Shown here: positions 38,089 through 46,588 of the stretch, in pieces | How the letters are laid out: each line of letters opens with the position of its first letter | Position numbering within the stretch: position 1 is the stretch's first letter | Origin: Chitinolyticbacter albus | GTDB lineage: Bacteria > Pseudomonadota > Gammaproteobacteria > Burkholderiales > Chitinibacteraceae | Assembly: GCF_024437655.1 (NCBI RefSeq) | Contig: NZ_JANBVF010000004.1 | Location: 62,001-126,000 of the forward strand | Direction: 5' to 3' | DNA length: 64,000 nt | Notes under the pieces: generated by a model | Database searches by the model: none | Told to the model about the DNA's origin: nothing | Seen by the model: the letters and a program-made list of their open reading frames with translations, nothing else | Program-made: the position numbers and the translations under genes

Positions 38089-39314
38089 GCACAGGCCCAA
38101 AAACCGCACGCATCGCCGTGATCGGCGGCGGCCCCGCCGGGCTGATGGCCGCCGAAGTAATGGCCAGCGCCGGCCACCGGGTGGACGTGTACGACGCCAT
38201 GCCCTCGGTCGGCCGCAAGTTCCTGCTCGCCGGCGTCGGCGGCATGAACATCACCCACAGCGAACCGCTGGAGCAGCTGCTAGATCGCTACGGCAACGCT
38301 CGCCCGCAGCTCGAAGCGATGGTCCGCGCCTTCGATGCCGACGCGCTGCGCGCCTGGATCCATGGCCTGGGCATCGAGACTTTCGTCGGGACTTCCGGGC
38401 GGGTATTCCCGCGCGAAATGAAGGCGGCTCCGCTGCTGCGCGCCTGGCTCGCCCGGCTCAAGGCGGCCGGCGTGGCGTTTCACGTACGGCATCGCTGGCT
38501 GGGCTGGGACGATCAAGGCGCGCTGCTTTTCGCCGGCCCCGACGGCGAATTCACCGTGCAGCCCGATGCCACGGTACTGGCGCTCGGCGGCGCCAGCTGG
38601 CCTCGGCTAGGCTCGGACGGCGGTTGGGTACCGTTGCTCGCCGCGCGCGGTGTAGCGATCGCCCCGCTGCAGCCGGCCAATTGCGGTTTTGATGTGGGCT
38701 GGAGCCCCTGGTTTGCCGACAAGCACGCGGGCCAGCCGCTGAAGGCCGTAGTGCTGCACCACGACGATTGGCAGCGCCAGGGCGAATTCGTCGTCACCAC
38801 CGGCGGCATCGAGGGCAGCCTGATCTACGCCGCCTCCGCCCGCTTGCGCGACGCGATTGCTCGGGACGGCCACGCCACCGTCACGCTCGATCTCGCCCCC
38901 GGGCGTACGTTAGAGCGGCTGACCATGGAGCTCGCCGCCCCGCGTGGTGCCGATTCCATGGCCAACCACTTGCGGCGCAAGGCACATATCGACGGCGTGA
39001 AGGCGGGCCTGTTGCGCGAGCTATTGCCCAAGGACACCTTCACCGACACCGCCGCGCTCGCCCAGGCGATCAAGGCGCTGCCGTTACGCCTGACCGCCCC
39101 GCGCCCGATAGCCGAGGCGATCAGCAGCGCCGGCGGCGTGCGCTGGGATGCAATGGACGACCAGCTGATGCTGACCGCCCTGCCCGGCGTGTTCTGCGCC
39201 GGCGAAATGCTCGATTGGGAAGCCCCGACCGGGGGTTATCTGCTGACGGGTTGTTTTGCCAGTGGCAGGCAGGCGGGGGAAGGGGTGAAGGGGTGGATTA
39301 AGGGGCTGGGCTGA
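38085..39314 (+). CDS. HI0933-family FAD flavoprotein (TIGR03862 type)
   Basis: This 409-aa protein begins with the dinucleotide-binding motif IAVIGGGPAGLMAAEVMASA and continues with VGRKFLLAGVGGMNITHSEP, the family's second FAD contact, then TVLALGGASWPRLGSDG and the C-terminal GVFCAGEMLDWEAPTGGYLL signature. Members are related to BaiN/HI0933 dehydrogenases, whose physiological reactions are poorly known. Its coupling to the methyltransferase suggests a joint role, by analogy with flavoenzymes in RNA modification (inference). Downstream lies a 613-base repeat-containing gap. Confidence 0.85.
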   Translation: MSTGPKTARIAVIGGGPAGLMAAEVMASAGHRVDVYDAMPSVGRKFLLAGVGGMNITHSEPLEQLLDRYGNARPQLEAMVRAFDADALRAWIHGLGIETFVGTSGRVFPREMKAAPLLRAWLARLKAAGVAFHVRHRWLGWDDQGALLFAGPDGEFTVQPDATVLALGGASWPRLGSDGGWVPLLAARGVAIAPLQPANCGFDVGWSPWFADKHAGQPLKAVVLHHDDWQRQGEFVVTTGGIEGSLIYAASARLRDAIARDGHATVTLDLAPGRTLERLTMELAAPRGADSMANHLRRKAHIDGVKAGLLRELLPKDTFTDTAALAQAIKALPLRLTAPRPIAEAISSAGGVRWDAMDDQLMLTALPGVFCAGEMLDWEAPTGGYLLTGCFASGRQAGEGVKGWIKGLG

Positions 39315-39364
39315 TTGGTCAGCCCGCTTGCGCTCCAGCATTGAGCGCATGATCCGAGCCTGAC

Positions 39365-39640
39365 TGCGCCCCCTTGGCGCAAGGGGGGCGAGGGGGGATT
39401 TGGCTGAACGAGCTGCCTGCTTTTGCGTGCGTGCCACTGCTGGATATTCGGCTTAGCGCCTGCGGCGCCGGGTCTGCATGCCGGTTCCGCCCGGCGGACG
39501 GGTTCATTTCTTTTGCTTCGCCAAAAGAAACGAACCAAAGAAAAGGCGACCCCCACCTTACGGCCCTCCGGGCTACCCTCAGTCGGTCGCGAGCCTAAGG
39601 TCTCGCTCCACTCCTTCGGCGCTTGGCACAGGGGGGAGAA
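39365..39640 (+). repeat. Dispersed repeat, copy A
   Basis: This is one of four copies in the window. The 5' part (about 39367-39409) is a G-rich module with CCCCCTTGGCGCAAGGGGGG. The core (39481-39640) holds the hairpin GGTTCATTTCTTTTG-CTTCGC-CAAAAGAAACGAACC, then AAAGAAAAGGCGACCC, GGCCCTCCGGGC, CCTCAGTCGGTCGCGAGCC and CTCCTTCGGCGCTTGGCA. The other copies are at about 42201-42385 and 42966-43142 (both inverted relative to this one) and 63094-63372. Open frames inside it are not genes. Confidence 0.9.
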
Positions 39641-39816
39641 GACCCCGCACAAACATCGCTGCCAAAGCGTAAGCCTCTGAACGCAAGGTGCCCTTAGGCA
39701 TTCTATGCCCCTTGTAGGAGTGGGGAAGCTCGTCACTCGTGAGCATCCTTTCTAGCGCTCGTAATAACCTCGCTTCTCGGAGATGATCTGTACTCTCAAA
39801 AGCTGCTAATCGGCCG

Positions 39817-39883
39817 AAGCGGATGTTATCCGCTTGTACTAGAGCCCCCTGTCTTGACTTAAGTGGCGCATACAGGCTACATC
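39817..39883 (+). promoter_or_regulatory. Palindromic operator-like site and promoter before the PIN-like gene
   Basis: AAGCGGATGTTATCCGCTT (39817-39835) is a perfect palindrome with 8-bp arms and a 3-base centre. Eighteen bases later TTGACT (39854-39859) matches a -35 box, with weak -10 candidates CTACAT or TACATC at 17-18 bases spacing. The gene starts at 39928. The arrangement suggests a regulator bound just upstream of the promoter. Confidence 0.5.
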
Positions 39884-39927
39884 GCCTCCACATAACTCGG
39901 CATTATTCAATAGAAGGGAAGCATTGG

Positions 39928-41835
39928 ATGCTGTTTGGCCACCACTCCATTGATAAGACCGTTGATGAGCATGTCCGCGATATTGCCAATCTCGCAAACG
40001 ATTCGCAGACGCTCATTTTTCTCGATACCAACATCCTCTCGTACTTATACAAGCTGCACGAAGCGGCGCGACGTGAGTTCTTTGCTTGGTCAGACGCAGT
40101 ATTAGCAGCAAACCGGATGGTCGTTCCGGCATGGGCTGCCAACGAGTACTTGGCCAGAGTGACATCTAAAACACTCGACTCCTACACGCCCAAAAGTAAA
40201 GAGGCCAACCAAGCGACGAAGATCCTCGACGGCCTCTTCGAAACAGCATCCTTGTTCGTTGACGAAACCTCGCTTAAGAGGATCGGTTATTCCAAGGATC
40301 GTGCGACCTTTATCACAGGGTTCCGCGCAGCTATCGACGCGCTGGCCCCGTTTACGCGTGTTTTCTCGCAGGACTTTGACTCCGGGGTCATACACCAACA
40401 GATCGAGGCACACTTGTCGCCGGCTATTCTAGACTCAGATCTTGCGGCCCTTTGTGTGCGCGCTACTCAAGAAGGCGCAGGAAGATTTGAACACAGGCTG
40501 CCCCCGGGCTTTCGTGACGCAGACAAACTTGAGAATCGCCTTGGCGATCTCATTATCTGGTTCGAGATACTCGAAAAGTCCGCCAGCAGTGCGAAGACCT
40601 TCCCCAAGGTTCTTTTCATCAGTAGAGACGAGAAGAATGACTGGGTTTATGCGCCTAAGATGCGCATGGAACTGGTGCAGGGCGACCGTAAGGCTGTCGG
40701 CAACTCCCGCCCCGAAATCAAACTCGCAGACCCAAGACTCGTCACTGAGTTTCGCCGTGCGACCGGACATACCAACATAACAATAGCTAGCATTGACACC
40801 CTCGTTGAGGGCTTATCAAAGGCCAACTCCGCGCTATTCGCCCACTTAGCAGCAGCGATTCAAATTAACATTGAGCAGTTGGCATCCGTACTACCCCCAG
40901 CCAATGAACCGGAGGCGCCAATCAACGGGCAACCGGAGGAAGCTGCCGCCGACGCTGCCCTACCGCCAGTTAAAGCGCAGCCAGAGCCTGTCGACCCTAC
41001 GGCGCCACGACTCGTATACGAGCAGGAGGCGCTCCGAGACCGTGAATACCAGGCAGATGCTCCCACTGCAATAAACGAGATCATCCGTGATCTACAGTCC
41101 CTAAATTGGTACACCCAGAATCCCGCCATTACCAGAATTCGTGCCATCCGGCAGGATGAGTTCCCCCCCTCTTCGTGGTTTGTTCTCGGTCGCAACATTT
41201 ATCAGACAGCTTGCGGCAACTCCCAGAAGGCGATGGAATTCATGGCAGGGCTCGAATCGCAGCTCCGACAGTTTCCGCAGGATACTGCCCAGCACCTACT
41301 CGCCGGAATGCTGTTCGAGGTGTATTTCAACTCACGCGGCGAGTTCCGAGATGAGGTCAAATTTAGCTATGCCGACAAGCCACTCTCAGTGGCAACGAAT
41401 GCGGAGTTCGCTGATGTGCTGGAATTCATAAACTATTACTTGCGAAATCAAGGGGATCGTCTCACGTTCATGCCCGGGGACCAGGCTCGCAAGTTGATCC
41501 ATGTTGTTGCGGCACCATTGCCGATCCCCGCAACCGATGCTTCACAGACCTTCGAAGGCTTACCTTTCCCGCCAACTCACGAGATTCGCTCGGTCTTGTT
41601 TGACGGCGTGGAGCTTTTGCACGAATCAGAGCCTAAGAAGCCGAACATTTGGTCACGCATGCTCCGCACGGCAAAAATCAGCCCAGAGCACATACGAGAT
41701 CAAATTTCAGATGAGCTTGCGATCCCCAAATGGGCGTTTACCATTGAAACCGATCCGCCAATCAGTACAGATATCGACCTAGTTATGCCTAAGGGCTTTG
41801 AAATTCAACCGAGGTTAGCACTTCAGTCCCCTTGA
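39928..41835 (+). CDS. PIN-like (PIN_8 type) nuclease-domain protein, possible defence gene
   Basis: This 635-aa protein starts at an ATG with AGGGA eight bases upstream. The N-terminal ~260 residues fit the PIN-like domain called PIN_8: LIFLDTNILSYLYKLHEAAR (Asp33), WAANEYLAR (Glu73), ENRLGDLIIWFEILEKS (Asp207) and KVLFISRDEKNDWVY (Asp234, Asp238), which together form the usual acidic metal site of PIN ribonucleases. A Pro/Ala/Glu-rich spacer (about 345-395) follows, then a ~240-residue C-terminal domain with no motif I recognise. The gene is visibly more AT-rich, with different codon use from its neighbours, and is bracketed by inverted copies of a dispersed repeat, which points to horizontal acquisition. 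PIN_8 proteins are often found in defence islands; an abortive-infection or RNA-cleaving role is inference. No antitoxin partner is adjacent. Confidence 0.72.
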   Translation: MLFGHHSIDKTVDEHVRDIANLANDSQTLIFLDTNILSYLYKLHEAARREFFAWSDAVLAANRMVVPAWAANEYLARVTSKTLDSYTPKSKEANQATKILDGLFETASLFVDETSLKRIGYSKDRATFITGFRAAIDALAPFTRVFSQDFDSGVIHQQIEAHLSPAILDSDLAALCVRATQEGAGRFEHRLPPGFRDADKLENRLGDLIIWFEILEKSASSAKTFPKVLFISRDEKNDWVYAPKMRMELVQGDRKAVGNSRPEIKLADPRLVTEFRRATGHTNITIASIDTLVEGLSKANSALFAHLAAAIQINIEQLASVLPPANEPEAPINGQPEEAAADAALPPVKAQPEPVDPTAPRLVYEQEALRDREYQADAPTAINEIIRDLQSLNWYTQNPAITRIRAIRQDEFPPSSWFVLGRNIYQTACGNSQKAMEFMAGLESQLRQFPQDTAQHLLAGMLFEVYFNSRGEFRDEVKFSYADKPLSVATNAEFADVLEFINYYLRNQGDRLTFMPGDQARKLIHVVAAPLPIPATDASQTFEGLPFPPTHEIRSVLFDGVELLHESEPKKPNIWSRMLRTAKISPEHIRDQISDELAIPKWAFTIETDPPISTDIDLVMPKGFEIQPRLALQSP

Positions 41836-42402
41836 CTGATCGTACTGGCCGGTAGCTAAGGCAGGCCAATTGAGCTGGTGGGTAGTGCTGAGCTTGGGAG
41901 AGCCGTAACCGGTCATTGGGCAATGCTTGCCCTTGGCCAGCAAGCCAATTAGCTCTCAAACGGCGGACAAACAGCATCCACTACTACTTAGCAGTCACTC
42001 AGCATGACTGGTCAAAGAACCGCACTGGGTCGGAAGCGGACGCCAGGGTCGATGCGTAGCGACATCCGCTATGGCTGGCAAGCTGACAAATTGACTTCTG
42101 ATCGAATGACCAGCGGGGCGCACATGATGTAAACAGTGGGGCGATCACGAATTGCCAGATTCAAAGGCACTTCATCATGGCCCAAGCGTTGGCACATGGT
42201 TTCCTCCCCTTTGCCAAGCGCCGAAGGAGTGGAGTGAGACCTTAGGCTCGCGACCGACTGAGGGAAGCCCGGAGGGCCGTAAGGCGGGATCGCCTTTTCT
42301 TTGGTTCGTTTCTTTTGGCGAAGCAAAAGAAATGAACCCGTCCGCCGGGCGGAACCGGCATGAAAACACTGCGCCGCAGGCGCTACACATCCCGCCTTTT
42401 AT
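41836..42402. other. Gap after the PIN-like gene, with repeat copy B
   Basis: The first ~225 bases are non-coding and AT-richer, with no recognisable element. From about 42063 to 42385 the sequence matches repeat copy D, inverted. No gene is supported. Confidence 0.5.
42063..42385 (-). repeat. Dispersed repeat, copy B (inverted), with extended tail
   Basis: The core lies at about 42201-42385 in reverse orientation and includes the GGTTCGTTTCTTTTG...CAAAAGAAATGAACC hairpin. A second block at 42063-42143 matches 63510-63590 beyond copy D (shared CATTCGATCAGAAGT and AATTTGTC), showing that the repeat family has a longer form. Together with copy A it brackets the PIN-like gene as an inverted pair. 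Confidence 0.85.
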
Positions 42403-42816
42403 CTATCGGACGGCTTCGCAATCCAGATGCCAATGACTGGCACGCTCGGGCAGGCCGCGCTGGCTACAGCGCCACAGCATTCCTGCGTCGCCACCAGATA
42501 CCGCCTGGTAATACAGCGCTGCACCTGGAATGTTGTCGAACTGGGCGGACAATTCGGCCCGGCCAGCATGCCATTGCAGCTTGCCGCTTTGCCCATGCTC
42601 GGCATCGTAAAACCCGCCGTCCAGCCCAGCCTCCGCCAAGGTGGCCGGCCAGTGTTGGTGTGTTGTGCGGTAGGCGGCAAGCTGCGGCGCCAGCCGCTTC
42701 GCTGCCGCGAGCGCCGCTTTCACGTGCTTGCGCTGCATGTCCTCCTGGACGGCAGGCTGTACCACGGCAACGACAAGCCCGACAACCAAAGCCAGTACCA
42801 GCAAAAGCCATTTCAT
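42403..42816 (-). CDS. Pilin-like membrane-anchored protein
   Basis: The 137-aa protein has a single N-terminal transmembrane helix (MKWLLLVLALVVGLVVAVVQ) running into an amphipathic helix (QRKHVKAALAAAKRLAPQLA). It then has the small pilin-type motif YRTTHQHWPATLAEAGL and a C-terminal cysteine-bounded loop (WRCSQRGLPERASHWHLDCE), typical of type IV pilin C-termini. The prepilin cleavage site G-[F/M]-x-x-x-E is missing, so it is pilin-like in fold rather than a processed pilin. It sits between repeat copies B and C, which have the same orientation and so could recombine to delete it. The function is unknown. Confidence 0.7.
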   Translation of the reverse strand: MKWLLLVLALVVGLVVAVVQPAVQEDMQRKHVKAALAAAKRLAPQLAAYRTTHQHWPATLAEAGLDGGFYDAEHGQSGKLQWHAGRAELSAQFDNIPGAALYYQAVSGGDAGMLWRCSQRGLPERASHWHLDCEAVR

Positions 42817-43459
42817 CGGCGCGTGATCTTCACGTTGTGGGGCGTTTATTTTGCATCAAGCAGCGCGCTTCGCTCACCGCCGTCGCGCTTTGTCGGGTGG
42901 AAAAGAAGTGGCGCCCTCCATGCTGATGAGCTTTGCCACACATCCCGGCGCTTGGTTTTCCACCCCCTGTGCCAAGCGCCGAAGGAGCGGAGCGAGACCT
43001 AGGCTCGCGATCGACTGAGGGCAGCCCGGAGGGCCGCAAGGCGGGGTCGCCTTTTCTTTGGTTCGTTTCTTTTGGCGAAGCAAAAGAAATGAACCCGTCC
43101 GCCGGGCGGAACCGGCATCCCAACGCCGCGCCGCAGGCGCTAAGCCTCTACCCCCTTGCACCAAGGGGAGGGAACCACGTGCAACATAGTAGACAGCCAT
43201 TTTCGGCCCAGCCTACAGGCTCGTGGCGGTTCGGGCGCCACACACGGCAGCTCGCGATCGGCCGGGCCGCCATCGTCAGGGAAACGACCGCTCATGCGGC
43301 AAATCCGGGTAGCCGTCCTGCCCCGCTTGCGTGGTGCGCCGGCTGTCGGCAGGCTGCCACGCCAGAGGCCCGCTACAGGGCCCGGCTCGCGCATCGCGCG
43401 CGGGATGGTCGGAGTCGGGTCGCAGTGTGTTCATCCATGCCGTCTTGAGGAGAACACCC
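42817..43459. other. Gap with repeat copy C before the GH114 gene
   Basis: The 643 bases contain repeat copy C (42966-43142) and about 317 bases of GC-rich leader before the secreted GH114 gene. I looked for a c-di-GMP (GEMM) riboswitch in the leader and did not find its conserved core. No other gene is supported. Confidence 0.45.
42966..43142 (-). repeat. Dispersed repeat, copy C (inverted)
   Basis: It has the same core as the other copies, in reverse orientation: GCCAAGCGCCGAAGGAG, then CGCGATCGACTGAGGG, GCCCGGAGGGC, AAAGGCGACC in complement, the GGTTCGTTTCTTTTGG/CAAAAGAAATGAACC hairpin, and TCCGCCGGGCGGAACCGGCA. It lies about 580 bases after copy B in the same orientation. Confidence 0.88.
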
Positions 43460-44782
43460 ATGAACCATTTCCCGTTACGCCGCGCGCGTGGCCAGGCGCT
43501 ACTCGCGCTGGCCGTCGCCGCGATCGGCCTGCCCAGCCTGGCTGGTGCCGCGCCGGCCTGCTTCTTCGAACACGTCGGCTACGCCGGTGCCAGCTTCTGC
43601 GCGGGCGAGAGCGCGGCCAATGTGGACCTGCGCCGCTGGAACGACCGGATTTCCTCGGTGAAGCTGGAGCCGGGCTACCAGCTGCAACTGTTCGAGCACG
43701 TCAGTCAGGGCGGGCGCAGCCTCACGCTGACCGGCAATGCGACCAACCTGGTGGAGCTGCGCTTCAACGACACCGCCTCGTCCTACCGCATCAGCCGCGT
43801 GGCCACGCCCACCCCCAGGCCGACGGCCACACCGACCCCGCGCGTCACGCCGCAACCCACGCCCCGGCCCACCGCGACTCCGACGCCGCGCCCGACCGTG
43901 GTGCCGACACCGATCATCACGGCCGTGCCGACACCAAGGCCGACGCCGATCATCACGACGGTGCCCACCCCACGGCCGACGCCCATCGCCACTCCGGTGC
44001 CCACGCCGCGACCGACACCCATCGCCACTCCGGTACCGAGTCCGACGCCCGTGCCAACCCCGGTGGCCAACCGCTGGCTGCCCAAGCCCGGCACCACCTG
44101 GCAATGGCAGCTGCAGGGCAATTTCGATGCCACGCAGGAGGCGGCTGTCTACGATCTGGACCTGTTCGAGACCTCGGCGCAGCGGGTGGCGCAGCTGAAG
44201 GCACAGGGCAAGCGGGTGATCTGTTACCTGAACGCCGGCGCCTGGGAGGAATACCGCGAGGACAAGGATGCCTTCCCCGCCTCGGTGCTGGGCAAGGAAT
44301 ACGAGGGCTGGGAAGGCGAGCGCTGGCTGGATATCCGCCAGATCGAGCTGCTCGCGCCCATCATGCGCGCGCGGCTGGACCTGTGCCGTGACAAGGGCTT
44401 CGATGGCGTGGAGCCGGACAATATCGAGGGCTACACCAACAACACCGGCTACCCGCTGACCCGGGCCGACCAGATCGCGTACAACCGCTGGCTGGCCGCC
44501 GAGGCGCATGCGCGCGGCCTGTCCATCGGCCAGAAGAACGCACCGGAGCTGACTACCGCGCTGATCGATGTGTACGACTGGGCGATGACCGAGGACTGCG
44601 CGTATTACGACTGGTGCGCCGATCTGAAGCCCTACGTGACGGCGGGCAAGGCGGTGTTCATGGCTGAGTACACCGATCTGACCGGCAGTACCGCCAAGTT
44701 CTGCCCGCAGGCCACGCAGCTGGGCTACTCCGGCATCCTCAAGCGACGCGAGCTGAGCGCCTGGCGCCAGGTCTGCCCGTAA
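43460..44782 (+). CDS. Secreted GH114 endo-alpha-1,4-polygalactosaminidase-like enzyme with beta-gamma-crystallin module
   Basis: This 440-aa protein starts at 43460 behind GAGGAG (7 bases). After a signal peptide (to about residue 30, SLAGAAPA) comes one beta-gamma-crystallin module (about 32-112) beginning [14 protein letters not shown]. Next is a ~85-residue linker of near-repeats of PTPRPTP, and then a TIM-barrel GH114 domain (about 200-440). Catalytic landmarks are [20 protein letters not shown] and [20 protein letters not shown], the E-P-D-N motif of GH114. GH114 enzymes cleave galactosaminogalactan, a fungal wall and biofilm polymer. The crystallin module resembles those in the metzincin at 25.3 kb, so the two may target similar surfaces (inference). 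A hairpin follows the gene. Confidence 0.88.
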   Translation: MNHFPLRRARGQALLALAVAAIGLPSLAGAAPACFFEHVGYAGASFCAGESAANVDLRRWNDRISSVKLEPGYQLQLFEHVSQGGRSLTLTGNATNLVELRFNDTASSYRISRVATPTPRPTATPTPRVTPQPTPRPTATPTPRPTVVPTPIITAVPTPRPTPIITTVPTPRPTPIATPVPTPRPTPIATPVPSPTPVPTPVANRWLPKPGTTWQWQLQGNFDATQEAAVYDLDLFETSAQRVAQLKAQGKRVICYLNAGAWEEYREDKDAFPASVLGKEYEGWEGERWLDIRQIELLAPIMRARLDLCRDKGFDGVEPDNIEGYTNNTGYPLTRADQIAYNRWLAAEAHARGLSIGQKNAPELTTALIDVYDWAMTEDCAYYDWCADLKPYVTAGKAVFMAEYTDLTGSTAKFCPQATQLGYSGILKRRELSAWRQVCP

Positions 44783-44790
44783 GGCGTTAA

Positions 44791-44819
44791 GGTGGAGCGG
44801 GCCGCGTGCCCGCTCCACC
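44791..44819. terminator. Hairpin between GH114 and nitroreductase genes
   Basis: GGTGGAGCGGG pairs perfectly with CCCGCTCCACC (11 bp, 7-base loop). It lies between convergent stops, but there is no T run. Confidence 0.55.
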
Positions 44820-44827
44820 CTACCCGG

Positions 44828-45439
44828 CTATTGCCAGGCCAGCACGTCGGCCAGCGGCAGCCGCGGTTTTTGCGGCCAGTTGCCTGCGGCGGCATGGCCG
44901 ATGGCGACCAGCATCACCGGGATCTCGTCATTGCCTAACCCGAACTCGCGGTGCACGCCGGCGGCATCGAAACCGATCATCGGGCAGGAGACGAGCCCCG
45001 CGCCCTGCGCCGCCAGCATCAGTGTCATTGCCGATAGCGAGGCGGAGCGGATCGCTTCGTCGCGCTGGTTTTGCGGCTGGTCGCGGTACATCGCATCGGC
45101 GTAATGCACCAAGGTGGCTTGCAAGTCGGCATCGATCACGCCCGCGTCCACGGAGGGCTGCAGCGCGGCCGCCAGCGTGGCGTGCGGTGCCAGCCGGCCG
45201 ACGACGACCACCGTGGCGGCGGCGTGCACCACCTTGTCCTGGCCGTTGGCGTGGCGCAGCAGCCGCTCTTTGGCCTTAACGCTGCTCGCCACCACGAAGC
45301 GGCGGTTCTGCGCGTTGAAGGCGCTGGGCGCCAGCGTGGCCAGCCGCAGCAACTCGGTCAGCGTGACGTCGTCGACATGACGCGTGGCATCGAAGTGGTT
45401 GGCGGAATAGCGTTGTTCGATCAGCGCGTCGATATCCAT
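44828..45439 (-). CDS. Nitroreductase-family FMN oxidoreductase
   Basis: This 203-aa protein has the nitroreductase fold start MDIDALIEQRYSANHFDATR, with the FMN phosphate-binding RYSxNxFD segment, LLRLATLAPSAFNAQNRRFV, and the C-terminal LVSCPMIGFDAAGVHREFGL, the family's active-site and flavin region. It probably uses NAD(P)H to reduce nitro compounds, quinones or unsaturated substrates. The ATG at 45437-45439 has GGGA six bases upstream; an ATG two codons earlier is possible. A LysR-type gene is divergent 108 bases away and is the likely regulator. Confidence 0.87.
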   Translation of the reverse strand: MDIDALIEQRYSANHFDATRHVDDVTLTELLRLATLAPSAFNAQNRRFVVASSVKAKERLLRHANGQDKVVHAAATVVVVGRLAPHATLAAALQPSVDAGVIDADLQATLVHYADAMYRDQPQNQRDEAIRSASLSAMTLMLAAQGAGLVSCPMIGFDAAGVHREFGLGNDEIPVMLVAIGHAAAGNWPQKPRLPLADVLAWQ

Positions 45440-45547
45440 GGTCATTCCCAAGCGAAGCGGCCGGGCCGCGATGCACGCAGTCTCTGCCAAACCATCGATG
45501 TCGATAAATGACGCTAGAATTTGTTCATTCCGAACCAAAGGTTAGTG

Positions 45548-46429
45548 ATGGACAGGCTGCGCAGCATGGAGGTGTACGTTGCGGTGATCGAGCGCGGTGG
45601 CTTTGCCGCCGCGGCCGGCGTGCTCGGCATTTCCGCGGTGATGGTGGGCAAGCATGTGCGCCAGCTGGAGGAACGCCTCGGCACACGCCTGTTGGAGCGC
45701 ACCACGCGCCGCCAGCGGCCAACGCCGGCGGGCGAGGCCTTTTATGGTGATTGCCGCAAGGTACTGGAGCAGGTGCGCGCGGCCGAGGCCGGCGTGGAAA
45801 GCTTACAGGCGGCGCCACGCGGCCTGTTGCGGCTGAGCGCGCCGGTCACGCTGGGGCAGATGGTGATCGCGCCGTTGCTTGCCGCTTACCTCGCGGCCTA
45901 TCCGCAGGTGCAGGTGGAGCTGATGCTCAGCAACCGGCGGATCGACCTGATCGAGGACGGGTTCGATCTGGCAATCCGCATCGGCCCGCTGGGTGAAGCG
46001 AATCTGGTGGCGCGGCCGCTGCGGCAGTATGGCTTCGCCGTGTGCGCGGCGCCCGCCTACCTGGCACGCCACGGCACGCCCGATCATCCATCCGAGCTGA
46101 TCCACCACCATTGGCTGACCCACTTCCTGCAGGGCGAGCGCAACGAGCGCACCGGCTTCATCGACGGCAACGGTGATACCTGGCCGGTACAAAGCCGCTA
46201 CGCCAGCAATGACAGCCACGCGCTGCGCCAGGCAGCACTCGCCGGCCACGGCATCCTGCGCCAGCCGCAGGTGCTGCTGGAAGACGATCTGGCCACCGGC
46301 CGGCTGCAGGCCATCCTCGCCGACTACGTCCCCGCACCGCTGCCGGTGCACCTCGTCTACCTGCCCGACCCCCGCCCGCGGCCCAAGCTGCACAGCCTCA
46401 TCGATTTTCTGCAGCAGGCGCTGCGTTGA
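45548..46429 (+). CDS. LysR-family transcriptional regulator
   Basis: This 293-aa regulator has an N-terminal winged helix-turn-helix MEVYVAVIERGGFAAAAGVL then AVMVGKHVRQLEERLGTRLL, followed by a substrate-binding domain (LRLSAPVTLGQMVIAPLLAA, DGFDLAIRIGPLGEANLVAR) of the kind that senses small effectors. It belongs to the large subgroup related to DmlR/YafC. It is divergent from the nitroreductase gene, the classic LysR arrangement, so it most likely controls that gene and itself from the 108-base spacer. Confidence 0.92.
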   Translation: MDRLRSMEVYVAVIERGGFAAAAGVLGISAVMVGKHVRQLEERLGTRLLERTTRRQRPTPAGEAFYGDCRKVLEQVRAAEAGVESLQAAPRGLLRLSAPVTLGQMVIAPLLAAYLAAYPQVQVELMLSNRRIDLIEDGFDLAIRIGPLGEANLVARPLRQYGFAVCAAPAYLARHGTPDHPSELIHHHWLTHFLQGERNERTGFIDGNGDTWPVQSRYASNDSHALRQAALAGHGILRQPQVLLEDDLATGRLQAILADYVPAPLPVHLVYLPDPRPRPKLHSLIDFLQQALR

Positions 46430-46588
46430 GTCACACCCGCATCGCGCAGCGCCGCCTTGCCCGGCGGTGCCGCACGCCAAGCCGCAGACCTCGCCGCCGA
46501 TCGCTGCCACCATCGCGATGCCGCAATGGCCGCTGCTCCCCATGGCGCTCGGCTATGCTAGGCGCATCGACGACCCGGAAAACCCGCC

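Larger units (their letters stand above)
39315..39927. other. Gap with dispersed repeat copy A and the PIN-gene promoter region
   Basis: This stretch contains repeat copy A and then about 285 bases of AT-richer sequence leading to the PIN-like gene. A minus-strand reading frame at 39579-39893 (104 codons) starts sensibly but its tail is made of repeat sequence, so it is at best a gene overwritten by the repeat; I do not call it. A palindrome and promoter-like elements are listed separately. Confidence 0.5.

Noticed and set aside
39579-39893. 104-codon minus-strand frame before the PIN-like gene
   Set aside because: Its C-terminal third is dispersed-repeat sequence and no family is recognised; it overlaps the probable promoter of the PIN-like gene.
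42069-42436. Short open frames on both strands over the dispersed repeat (also at copies A, C and D)
   Set aside because: The same peptide strings appear in different frames at each copy because they are translations of one repeated DNA element, not proteins under selection.
43800-44065. Tandem nucleotide repeats that resemble a CRISPR-like or satellite array
   Set aside because: They encode the Pro-Thr linker of the GH114 protein in frame; there are no unique spacers.
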